Source: Thinopyrum elongatum (Eukaryota > Streptophyta > Magnoliopsida > Poales > Poaceae). From it: a stretch of 64,000 nucleotides of DNA. A program made the position numbers and the translations under genes. Shown here piece by piece: positions 34,914 to 45,800 of the stretch (positions within the stretch are counted from its first letter, which is position 1; every line of letters begins with the position of its first letter). Under the pieces are notes generated by a model. It saw only the letters and a program-made list of their open reading frames with translations. It made no database searches and was not told where the DNA came from. The stretch spans positions 737,224,939-737,288,938 of the forward strand of contig CM022303.1 in the NCBI GenBank assembly GCA_011799875.1, read 5' to 3'.

Positions 34914-35318
34914 ATGTCATTTGCAGTAAACTTCAAGTCTGCCAAGAAGATTCCTGTCTTTGATGGGAAAGAGAAACCCTTCTAGAAGGAGAAGATGAAG
35001 ATCTCTGGTCTGTGATTGAGAATGGCTACGGCATTGAAGATGACCATTATATCATGCCTTACGAGAAGAAACTTATGCATCTGGATGCTCAAGCCAATGA
35101 TGTGATATACAATCATCTCTCAAAGACTCAATTCCTTAGTTACAGAAGATTGGAGAAGTCTAAGGATTTCTGGGACAGACTTGAGAAGATTAATGAAGGG
35201 GTTTCTACTCAGAAATAGACTCGCATTGATATTCTTTGGAACAAGGTCAATCATTTCAAAAGGATTGGAAATGAAACTATCCAAGAAGCATTTGATCATC
35301 TTAGTGATGTTGACAATG
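34914..35318 (+). pseudogene. gag: copia gag remnant (copy 2)
   Basis: Duplicate of the gag remnant at 31,208-31,612, with the same stops. The only difference seen is 35,302 T for G. Confidence 0.75.
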
Positions 35319-36122
35319 ACGGGGACATCTCCGTCATCTCCATCACCAACAACTTCTCCTCTGTTCTCATGGTGATGTGTGAGTAGTTCATCTTCAGGGC
35401 TGAGGGTATGTACTAGTAGCTATGTGTTGATCTCTCTCTCTCTCTCTCATGTTCTTGATGGATTCGATCTTGATGTATCATGAGCTTTATTAATATAGTT
35501 GGATATTATCTTGATCATCTCCCTCTATCCTTTTTGTGGTGACTTGAGTCTTGCCCTTTGAAGTTTCTTTGTGTTGGATTGAATACTCTGGATTTGAGAT
35601 TACATGATGCATGTCTAGTAATTAACTTGCAAACACCCGTAGTGACATTGGGGTACTCTTAGCATAAAGGTTGAACGATAGTATCATATGGTGTTGTCAT
35701 AGTATGATTTCTGGAACAATCCGTGGCATGTTTGTGGGTGGTTCAATAGATCAAGATTGGACAGACAACTTTGAGGTGGTTTGCTGTTAAGCTCACCTAC
35801 ACGATTTCATCCTACTTTCTCTGATAGAATAGAATCTTTGGAGTGATTCTTTGTTGCACTTTGAGGGATCATCATGTGGTTTAATTATGTTAATGATGCT
35901 GAGAGTTGGCACTAGCAAAAGTATGAACCCTAGGCCTTGTTTCCAAGCATTGAGACGCCGTTTTTACTCACTTTTGTTACTTGCTGCCTTGTTGTTTTTA
36001 TTTGTTCAGATTACAAAAAGTTATTTCTACCATCCATATTACACACCTATCATCATCTCTTCGCTAAACTGGTGCACCTATACAACTGACACTTGTATTA
36101 GGTGTGTTGGGGACAGAAGAGA

Positions 36123-37502
36123 TGATATGTCTCCAACGTATCTATAATTTATGAAGTATTCATGCCATGTTTACAACAATTTTATATGGTTTTGGTGCAC
36201 TTTTATATGATTATTATGGAACTAACCTATTGACCTAGTGCACAGTGCCAGTTGCTGTTTTCTGCATGTTTTTGGCTTTTCAAAAAATCCATACCAAGTG
36301 AAGTCCAAATGCCACGAAACTTTACGGTGATTTTTTATGGACCAAAAGAGACCCAAGCAGTACCAGAGGTGAACCATGGGGGTGGCCAGAGGAGCCACGA
36401 GCCTGGGGGGCGTGCCCACCCCCTATGGCACGCTCCTTGAGCTCGTTAGTCCCTCATGGGCCCCCCTGACATGAAATCAACACCAAATATTCCTATAAAT
36501 ATAGAAAACCCTGAAAAGAAAGCTAGAACTTCCTCTCCGCCACCGCAAGCCTCTGTTCTGAAGCGATCTCATCTAGAGCACTTTTCTGGTACCCTGCCGG
36601 AGGGGGAAATCATCATCGGCGGCCATCTTCATCATCCTGGCGGTCTCCATGGTGAGGAGGGAGTAGTTCACCCTGAGGGCTGAAGGTATGTACCAGTAGC
36701 TATGTGTTTGATCTCTCTCTCTCATGTTCTTGATCCAGCAAGATCTTGATGTAACCATGGGCTTTGTTAATATAGTCGGATCATATGGTGTTTTTCCCTG
36801 TCCATCTTGTTGTGATGAATTGAGTGTTGCTATTTGAGGTTTCATTATGTTGGATTGAATATTGGATTTCAGATCACTTGATGTATGTCTTGCATGTGGA
36901 TACCCACGGTGTCAATGTGGTATTCTATTGAGTCACTTGAAATATGAATTGGTATTCAACTTGCGGATTCCCGTGGTGACATTGGGGTAATGTAGGCACA
37001 TAGGTTGATACACGTTTTCATCCTACGTTCTCCGATAGAAACTTCGGAGTGATTGTTTGTCGCACGTTGAGGGATTGTTATATGATTCAATTATGTTAGC
37101 ACTGTTGAGAGATTGCACTAGTGAAAGTATGAACCCTAGGCCTTGTTTCCAAGCATTGCAATACCGTTTGTGCTCACTTTTGTTACTTGTTACCTTGCTG
37201 TTTTTATATTTTCAGATTACAAAAACCTATATCTACTATCCATACCACACTTGTATCACCATTCCTTCACCAAACTAGTGCACCTATACAATTTATCATT
37301 GTATTGAGTGTGTTGGGGACACAAGAGATTCTTTATATTTGATTGCAGGGTTGTTTGAGAGAGACCATCTTCATCCTACACCTCCCATGGATTGACGAAC
37401 CTTAGGTCATCCACTTGAGGGAAATTTGCTGCTATGCTACAAAACTTTGTGCTTGGAGGCCCAAGAAAGTCGACAAGAATAAAAGTTGCGTAGTAGACAT
37501 CA
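36123..37502 (+). mobile_element. Solo LTR, TSD AGAGA (copy 2)
   Basis: Duplicate of 32,419-33,798 including its AGAGA flanks. Only one or no base differences were noticed, showing that the solo LTR predates the tandem duplication. Confidence 0.85.
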
Positions 37503-37735
37503 AGAGACCACTTGTATTTGATTGCAGGGTTGCTTCAGAGAGAACCACCTTCATCCAACATCTCTCATGGATTGATAAACCTTAGGTCATCCACATGAGG
37601 GAAATTTGCTACTATCCTACAAAACTCTGCGCTTGGAATCCCAACAAAGTCTACAAGAATAAAGTTACGTAGTAGATATCACTCTGCCACTAAGATTTTG
37701 GAAGTGCTTCATTTTACTTGCTTTAAAAAAATGGA

Positions 37736-38839
37736 ATGAAATACAGGATGCACTTCTCAGATGTTACTGATGAACAGGTGCAAACATTGATGCATCCGGA
37801 CAAGGTTGGAAACATTGCTTCCAGTGATCCCCATCCAAATGATGTTGAGTTCAATTTTCGGATGTCCTATTTCATGCTCTGCAAAACTCTCTGCCCAACC
37901 GTTTGTCCCCAAAGGATTTTTGGTGTTCTTCGGAATGTTCTCTATGCAATTTCTTGTTGTGGCACTTTCAACATTGAGGATCTATTACCTCAGAATATAG
38001 CAGATGCTGCTGAGATAGCTCTCGCCCCGAAGATTTACGCTCCTTGGATTCAGAAACTCATCAATATGGCTCAAATCAAGCGCTATATCTGTCGACATGG
38101 CCCAAAGTATTTCACTCCTCCTGTTCGTGACACATTGATGGTTCTGAAAGAAAATGCAAAGGGAAAAGCTCACAGTGCCAAGGAGAAGAATGTTGTCAGC
38201 TCTGATCCTGCAAATCCTCTGCTCTATGAGGAATGTGTTCGCAGCCAACAGTTGCTTGACAAACATCTTTGCCAAGATAGGAAGCAGAAGGAACACTTAG
38301 CCACCAAGATAAATCATGTCGCAAATGCGGCCAGGCTAATTCTTCTCACTGTCAAGGAAGATAATCGTCGCTCCGAAAACTTCTCAGGAAATTCTTCTCG
38401 AAGGAGCAACTCAAGCAGGCTAGCATTATGAAGAAATATGATTATATTGATGCATTTAAGCAACTCAAGCAGGCTAGCATCATGAAGAAATACGATTATA
38501 TTGATGCATTTAAGGTTGAGCAAAAATGCAGAGAAACTCCTCCCCTTCCGAGAAAATCAATGACTACTGATCTGATTTATCTCAATGAGGAAGATATTAT
38601 TGAAGAATCTGAAGCTACCTCACCACAGTTCTAGGAAGGAGAAGAGCAAATTTATCAAGACCACCCTGATGGCCCCACGGATCCTGTCATTCCCAAAGAG
38701 AATGAAGCTGAAGACAATGCTGCCTCTTCGGATGCAGATACTAACTCAGGCACAACTTCTTCAACCGGCAACCTCGTAGACCATTCTTTGGATTCATCTT
38801 CATCGAGCGATTCTGGATCCTCATCTTCTACGGGCATGT
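37736..38839 (+). pseudogene. Additional ORF upstream of the 3' LTR (Sirevirus-like), broken
   Basis: An open stretch of 231 residues (MKYRMHFSDVTDEQVQTLMH; core LAPKIYAPWIQKLINMAQIK) that shifts frame near 38,390, continues with a duplicated 18-codon unit (38,406-38,513, KQASIMKKYDYIDAF) and meets TAG near 38,632. A Ser/Asp/Glu-rich tail follows to a stop near 38,839 (SSSSDSGSSSSTGM). Its position between the lost pol and the 3' LTR suits the extra gene of Sireviruses. No membrane segment stands out, so an envelope-like role is not supported here. Confidence 0.55.
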
Positions 38840-38880
38840 AGACTGCCTCATGTTCTTCGACAACTTTTTGACACTTGTTG

Positions 38881-39369
38881 ACAAAAAAGGGGGAGAAGAC
38901 ATCGAGAGTTTAGAAATGGTCTTTTGCAGGGTTCGATTTTCTATCGAGTTTATAACACTTGTCCTTCAATTTGATTCTTATCGTGTTGTAAAACTCTCAT
39001 GATACTCTGAGACAGTTATGTAATGTTTATAACCCCTCCTGCCATATTATTCCTCAAGACTTATTTTGCAAGTGGAATTATTATCAGAGTTCTCTTTGGA
39101 TGCACTCGGTTATTCTTCAATCATATTATTCTTCAGTGCAATCCATTATTCTCGATGATATCAAAATATCTTTTGAGTAGTTTATCCTAAATATGTAGGT
39201 TATCTAAAAGCAAATATTTCAATACTGCATACATTTTGGGGGAGCTTATTTTATATCTTCGAGTTATTTACTACTCCGCATGTTACCTTTCACACGTTAT
39301 GATAAATGTCTACTCTCCGATGTTTAACGGTTTTGTCAATAATCTAATGCCCCTGAGTGTTTTCGGGAT
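38881..39369 (+). other. 3' untranslated part with polypurine tracts
   Basis: Two purine runs: ACAAAAAAGGGGGAGAAGA at 38,881 and TTTTGGGGGAG at 39,234-39,244. Multiple polypurine tracts are known from Sireviruses. Which one primes, and hence where the 3' LTR starts, cannot be fixed because the 5' LTR's left end is missing. Confidence 0.5.
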
Positions 39370-40831
39370 TGTTGGACAAAACAGTGAGGGGCTAATGTGT
39401 TTGCTAGTGCACACAGAGAAATATGGCCCCTGGAGTTATGAGAAGTTTGCTATAAATTTCTGCGAGAGTTATCTGCTCTACAGAGAAGTATGCTAAAGCT
39501 TCGAGGAGTATGCTACCGAGAAGTTTGCGTGTCGGAGTTGACCGCTAAAAATATTGCTAAGCTAAAGCAATTGCTACGGAGTGCCGTCCGAGAGATTTGA
39601 CTGCAGCGAAGAATGAAGACCGCGTGAATACTTAGTTCTTTTTCATAGTTTCATGTAATTCAGTTGAGTCATAGGACCACTGTGCTATTAAGAGGGGTTC
39701 AAGTGTTTTGAAACATTTTTCTATGCTGATGCTTAACCGAGATATATTACAAGTGAGTTGAGAGAAATCTCTACGTGTGCTGAGTTATTACTCGTAAGCC
39801 AGAGACGAAGTTCTTCTGGGCTTCGAGAGGAATGCTCAAGCAGTGGAGTCAGCTTTACTTATTCCTCATGTAAAGTTACCGTGTGAGTTTGAAATCCAAC
39901 CATTGGAAACGTGTCGGTTGCCAGTTGGTTAGGCCACAGGCCTCGATAGGTCATTTCACCCACGGGGTTTCTCCGGCTATAAATAGCCACCCCCTCGGAC
40001 CGTTGCTAGTTGGCTGTTCCACGTGAATTGACAAGTGTTGTCTAAGCACCGCCTCTCTGAGGGATTTGAGCGAATTCTTTTGAGAGAAAACCCCAGAGCC
40101 AAAAACATAGATAGGGGTTGAGAGTTCTTGAGCCTATTAATCTTGAGAGATGCATAATCTCTAGACGGTTAGGCCTCTGTCTAGACTGACTAAAAGTAAT
40201 TGTGATCACCGAAGACAATGTCTGTTGAAGGTTTGGAGACCACCGAGAAGTATCTACCACGAGTGAAATCAACTGAAGTTCTAGGAACTTCACGTTGAGG
40301 AGAATAGGACGGTGAGAGGTTTGCTCCTGTGTTCAGTCACAAATCTCTCCAACCAGACGTAGCTCTTTTGCAGAAGAGTGAATTGGTCAAACAAACAACT
40401 TGTCGCCATCGAGCACCACTGGTTCTTTCTCATTACAGCATTACTTTCAGTAATTTTCATTCAGTGAAGTTATCTCTCATGTGGTTGTTCATCAGTGACT
40501 ATGTATGTTCATTTACCTCATGAATTTCTATATGAATTGATATCATGTTTAGTTTCATTTTCATTCTTGTAGTTCTCAGGATGATTTGTTACTATGTCCG
40601 CAAGCTCCTCATCTCGCGCCATGAGTTATTCTTCTAGCCTCTGTTCTAGTAGATTCCTTATCTTTGTTTGCTTAGTTCTATGATCTAAGTGTTTTCCGTC
40701 AGCAGTGTATGTTCTCGTTGTACTACTTCTGATAGTTAATTCCGCTGTGATGTGCTGAGAGTTTTGAAGTTTCGAAAGAAATTTTAAATCTCCCAGTCAC
40801 CCCCCTCTGATCGATATACTTAGATCCTACA
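39370..40831 (+). repeat. 3' LTR of plus-strand copia element
   Basis: The start is taken at TGTTGGACAAAACAG (39,370), the first TG-type edge after the purine tract; the end is TCCTACA at 40,831. 39,399 onward aligns with 29,690 onward, showing the empty site of the copia LTR insertion (ATGTGTTTGCTAGTG). Confidence 0.65.
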
Positions 40832-41640
40832 ATAATATTTTGAAAATACTTATCGAGACAAATATATGCATATGATTTACATATTTACAATCTAAATATT
40901 TAAAACAATATAGGTGGTCAAAGTTTTTCAAGTTTGACTGAAAATGTTATTCGAAACTATCTAAGTCAATTGAGCCATAGTCACTCCCTTAAAGAAAAGC
41001 AAAGCGGCAGGCTGGCTCCCCACAAATCGCACAACATTGTGCCTCCTTCGATGATCCTCACTTGTCTTAGAGATCCAAAGCGGCTCTGCATTACCCCATT
41101 TTATTCTGCACCAATAAGCGCATCCCTTATGTGTCATATCAAAAGCATTGTCGTCTAATCTTAAGGTAAATGAAGCAACCTGCGACCATGACCTAGGTGG
41201 CCAGGGGCGGCGGCTAATCTGCCCTCTTCCCCGGCAACACCACGGGGGCACTCTCCCTTTGTCTGTCGCTCCGGCGCGGGGAGGGGGGACCCCAGGGCTT
41301 CGGTCCGGTGGTGGTAGGGTCAGGAATAAAGTTAGGGTTTGTTTTCGATCGGCGGTGGTAAGACGACGGCATCGCCGTCAGCGTGGAAGAAGGTCTCCTC
41401 GCCTCGCCCTTGTTTCGGTGGTAATTCTTCATATCATCGGGAGGCGTGCGGAGGATGGTGGTAATACGCGGTGGATTAGCAGCCAAGATTGTGATTGTGA
41501 ATTTTTGTTGGACGAGCACCAGGTAGGATGGATTCTAGTGAATCAAAATTTGTACTTTAACTAATCTTGCATTATAGATTTACTGCTAAATTTTAATGTA
41601 TATAATGGACTTAATAATATCCTTTGAGATTGTGTTTATT
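40832..41640. other. Unclassified sequence with a GC-rich block
   Basis: 40,832-41,160 is AT-rich; a short GGTGGTCAAAGTTTTTCAAG word hints at a decayed MITE but no ends are seen. 41,190-41,530 is GC-rich (GGGGCGGCGG, GGTGGTGGTAGGGTCAGG) and looks like the 5' part of a gene or LINE. No convincing protein is found on either strand. Confidence 0.4.
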
Positions 41641-41934
41641 ATATTTACTCTGTGCATAGGTGAACTAGTACTATACTATAGTTCGGCTCCCGGTAGCTTG
41701 GAGCCGAACTGGTACAGGTCAGCCCCAGATAGCTTAGAGCCAAAAAAAGGCCAGAGGTTAGTGATAGGCGACAATATCGGTTAGTGGAGCAGGTATGCCA
41801 CCTGTCACTGGAGTACTATTCTGGGGCAATGGTACTGGTCACACACCTGTCTCTGTTGCCACATGATTTAGCAGCCACTGTTCTGCCAGTCACCACTGAT
41901 GCCAGTTCCTGTTACTGCCATGCAGTTTCCCTGT
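41641..41934. other. Unclassified sequence
   Basis: Contains a small inverted pair TTCGGCTCCCGGTAGCTTGG / AGCCGAACTGG (41,690-41,720) and repeated words TGGTACTGGTCACAC / GCCACTG. No gene is recognised. Confidence 0.3.
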
Positions 41935-41947
41935 AGAGGAATATTTG

Positions 41948-42445
41948 GGCTGCCGCGAGATCATACAGCTCCTTGTGGAACACATGCCATGTCGCTGCTG
42001 GAACAGATACCTGCGATTGAACCTAACCCAGCCACACTCTGGCACCAACGGCCAATGGGGGCTACTTGCCTCTCTGATGTGAGGTCTACTCAAGATCTCA
42101 GCTCCCAGCCTCTCACTGCCCACCAAATTAAGACATGCTCTCTCTCCTCATGTCTGAATTTGGTGGGCAGTGAGAGGCTGAGATCTGAGATCTTGAGTAG
42201 ACCTCACATCAGAGAGGCAAGTAGCCCCCATTGGCCATTGGTGCCATAGAGCATGTTTGAATTTGGTGGGTATTGAGAGGCTAAGAGCTAAGATCTTGAG
42301 TAGACTTTACATCAGAGAGGCAAGTAACCCCCATCGGCCATCAGTGCCACAGTGTCACTGGGTTAGGTTCAATCGCAGTTATCCGTTCCAGCAGCAACAT
42401 GGCATGTGTTCCACAAGGAGGTGTATGATCTCGCGGTGGCCGATT
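41948..42445. repeat. Long fold-back (inverted repeat), one arm partly duplicated
   Basis: The left arm (41,948-42,145) starts GGGCTGCCGCGAGATCATAC and includes GGAACACATGCCATGT and AGGTCTACTCAAGATCT. The reverse complement of all of these recurs at 42,155-42,445, ending GTATGATCTCGCGGTGGCC. The right arm has two versions of the central part (42,155-42,250 and 42,251-42,350), the second more diverged. The loop is under 20 bp (ACATGCTCTCTCTCCTCATG). A transcript would form a hairpin of about 200 bp. Confidence 0.8.
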
Positions 42446-42715
42446 TTGCTGTTTTGACCCTTTGCATGAAGTTTAGCCAGATCTGACCCCAGTTTGAAAA
42501 TATTTCGGGATGTGACCCTTTTTCTACCGCAAGGGTCGATGGCGGTTCGGTATAATAGCCTACCGCCGCAGACCCTGGCGGTAGGCCACTCATCCATGTC
42601 AGCGCAAGTAAACGGAGACTGGTCTCTGCCGTCAACCCTACCGCCGAGGTTCCTGGCGGTAGGATGTTATACCCTATTGCCAGATATCATGACAGTAGGT
42701 GCCAAACAATTATAA
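42446..42715 (+). repeat. Possible Mutator-like terminal region with GGCGGTAG palindromes
   Basis: TGACCCTTTGCATG...TCTGACCC...TGTGACCC phrases followed by repeated inverted words CTACCGC(C/A) / GGCGGTAG (42,518-42,665). Such ends accompany plant-mobile-domain genes of Mutator-like elements in grasses as I remember them. The partner end would lie to the right of CACTA B, off the window, so it cannot be tested here. Confidence 0.4.
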
Positions 42716-42867
42716 GCAGTGGGGGTCGACTCACGGGGCCCACCCACGATCCCAGCCCCCATCTTCTCCCCTACCGAGCCGCAAGAACAGAGAGGAGTTG
42801 CCCTCTTTCATCCCCTCCACTCCCCCCTCCGATCTTCTTCGTTTCTCCATCATTTTTGCAGATCGAG

Positions 42868-45800
42868 ATGGCTCCAAAACAAGAGAGGTAAGCTCTCCAA
42901 TTTCATCTTGTAGTTTTAGTAAAAAAGTTTTTGATTTCATGCATGATTTGGCCCAAGACGAACCTATTTCATCTTGTAGTTTTTAATTTTTGTTGATCCA
43001 AGGTTTGTTTAGTTTGGAGCAATATGATGTATGTGCTTGAAGATGAACCCTATTTCATTTGGTATTAACTAGTTTATTGTTTCTATATATTTTGAAGATG
43101 AACCCTAGTTCATGTTTATATATAGTTTGATTTTTGAATGGTTCGTTGATGTTTGGTTATATGATGGAGGTAGATTGATGTTTGGTTATATGATGGAGGT
43201 AGATTGATGATATATGATGTATGTTATTGATGTTCATTTGCATATTCCATTATTGTTGATTATATCTTTTATTATAGATATATTTGGATAAGTATGATTT
43301 ATTATAGATGATATGATGGATAAATATGACCATGGAACAATTTGTTGAATATGATTGATTATGCCCGGAAGATGCTGATCCGCTGACCGTGGAGCAGTAC
43401 ACGAGGGCCTACTTGTGGTATCTTCTGACGGAGGTTGGGTTTCCCGACTGCTCGGGGGACACTGCCCTATGGATGTATCTCGACTTCTTGACAGACTGGG
43501 ATGCAAGGTATGTAGGAGTTATGCCCTAGAGGAAATAATAAATGATATTATTTATCTCCATGTTTGTAATTATGTTTATATTCCATGCTATAACTGCTAT
43601 GGTTCTCGAGTTTGCAATAACCACGAGGCTCGGAGGAAGACTCATATGCACATGTGGAATAATAAGCGGTAAAATGTATTCCTAGTCTGGCCTCTAATAA
43701 GTGGAATACATTTTACCGTTTATTATTCCACACGTGCACATGGGTTTTCCCCAGAGCCTTTATGGATATACGGGCTCGGGAACCACAGCAGTTATAGCAT
43801 GGAACATAAACATAATAATGAGCATGGAGATAAATAATAACATTTATTATTGCCTCTAGGGCATATCTCCTACAGGGGGCAGCCCCTTGTGGCTGGACAA
43901 AAGTGTTGTGCAGCCTCCCCATGGTGGGGGGCAGCCCCCACAAATGGTGGAGCATGTTGGGAGGAGGTGGGGCGCCATGTGGGACCCCCATGTTGGGGGG
44001 CCATGGACAAGGGGACATGCTTTCCCCTTGTTTAGTGGGTGCTTGTCATGTGGGCTGAAATTTAAGCCACCACCACCCCCTCCTTCCCCTATAAAAGGAG
44101 GTGGAGAGGAACTCTCCAAACACCTATCTTTCACATACAAATGCCATTCATGATCTGGCTTTCTCTCTCCCTCCCAGTGAAATAGTTTCGTAGAGCCGAA
44201 AGGCTGTCTGGGTTCCGGTGTGAACTAGTTATGGATGGCGAAGCCCTGCCGGATAGATGACAACGTATGTGTGCAACCCCGTAGAGAGGTCGTAGGTTCG
44301 ATCTTTTGCCTGAGGGGCTGTTCGAGGGTCCTCCCGAAGGGCTGTCCATGACACCATCCGGGGGACTGTCCGACTGTCTCCCAGAGGGCTGTCCGGGGGA
44401 CTGTCCGAGGGGCTAACGAGGGAGTACATCCTCACGGTTAGGAGGTTGTAAATCCTAGCTACGGGGATCTACACCAACGATCAACATCGACTCTACTTCC
44501 ACTGCGCTACGAGTCGGTAATGATCAGATCAAAAACCTTGTATGCAATCTTCATAGTGGTCCTGGGCTGGTGCGTAAGTCAAAAACTTTTTGTTTTTTAT
44601 AATGTTCCCCAATAAGGTATAGTTGGGCATCTGCCGGCCTCGCCCACCTATACCTTTCGGAAAGAGAAACATCTCAATATTTGTTTGTGGACGTATGTAT
44701 GCTTGGTGCTTTGAATTGTGTCAGCTGATCATCAATTGGTGTTTGTAGCTCGACAACGCAACGCAAAGGACCGAGGAGACGTCCGGTATGTGTGGATGTG
44801 TCTGGGCCCTCTCCATCTGGATGTGGGAGCGGTTGCCGGTGGGCCATCCTTAGAAAATGAAAGCGTGTCCCTGGACGGAGTATGGAGATGACGGTGACAG
44901 TACTTGATTCCCGACCATCGCGTACGCTTGGGACAGGGTTAAAGTTTTCACGGGCAAGGCCACTGCGTTGTACATGGCCTTCTCCAATGAGCTGGACAAC
45001 CTGACGGCTTACCAGGTATACCAAAGAGCTAGTTTTTATGTAGCCACTTTCACGGTTGCTTACCATTCTCTGTGCAGGTGAACAGGAGAACTTATCACGA
45101 CAGAGATTGGGGTTTTGAGCTGAACAACATGTGCACTCGGGACAGGCTTGTCTGGCGGTGCATTGTCCCAATGATACGCGTGTACACCGTCGAGTGGCAC
45201 TTACCACAATGCGTGGCCACGCAATTTGGTGTGTTGCAACACACCCCAATGGCACGCCCCCTCGACATCGGTGGTTGGGACCTTCACTGGTGAGGGCATT
45301 ACTCTCTATTACCATGTGTTTCGTTATGTTTGACGTTCTTATGATTTTTTATGTTTTTGTATTGTTTCAATGCCTTGTAGGATGAGTAGGCAGCATTGTC
45401 TGTCAATATCGGACTGGGGACAAGAGCACGCGGTGCACATGAAGATGTGGAACGAGAGAGGTATTGCAAAGACGGGGAGAGGAGAGGGGTTGACTGGGAA
45501 GCGTGCGGCCGACACATGAACTGGTATGACGATGGCATCAAGTACCGTGTGCATCTGAACCCACTGTGGACGGAAGCTAATATCGCATCACTGGAGAAGG
45601 ATGATAGCGAAGATGAAGCCTACAAAGAAGGCATTAGAGGGATGGAAGGTCAATTTAGGGAGTATGCACCACTAATGAACAAAGTGGTAAGTCATCTTCA
45701 ACTGTTTTGAGCCAGCGGTTCATGATGATGCTTACATTTGCACTAACTTATTCATGATGATGCTTACATTTTTAGGCTTCGGAGCTGAACAGAAACATTT

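Larger units (their letters stand above)
34001..37704 (+). repeat. 3.7-kb tandem duplication, copy 2
   Basis: Near-exact copy of 30,295-34,000 (offset 3,706 before the CT microsatellite, 3,704 after). It then runs into unique sequence TGCTTCATTTTACTTGC. No transposon end or target duplication is seen at the junction (GGAAG/TTGCTGG), and only a base or so of shared sequence. Confidence 0.95.
29690..40831 (+). mobile_element. Plus-strand Ty1-copia (Sirevirus-like) element, pol lost, internally duplicated
   Basis: 5' LTR remainder 29,690-31,140, primer site at 31,143, gag remnant from 31,208, an additional ORF at 37,736-38,839 and a 3' LTR ending at 40,831 (TCCTACA). The two LTR copies align throughout (29,690-31,140 with 39,399-40,831) but are clearly diverged. 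There is no pol. The gag-to-ORF interval is filled with LTRs of another family and a 3.7-kb tandem duplication. An extra gene between pol and the 3' LTR is typical of Sireviruses; the assignment is an inference. Confidence 0.7.

Noticed and set aside
40832..40990. MITE (Stowaway- or Tourist-like) suggested by GGTGGTCAAAGTTTTTCAAG
   Set aside because: No matching inverted end or TA/TAA target duplication could be found.
41148..41564. 138-residue plus-strand frame
   Set aside because: Arg/Gly-rich reading of a GC-rich block with no domain and an overlapping antisense frame of equal quality.
42699..42986. Short overlapping plus-strand frames around 42,700-42,990
   Set aside because: They cross the ATG and donor site of the PMD gene; the MAPKQER/GTAAGC exon explains the region better.
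43713..44140. Minus-strand frames of about 100 residues
   Set aside because: They lie inside the rearranged solo LTR, whose TATA and leader read on the plus strand.
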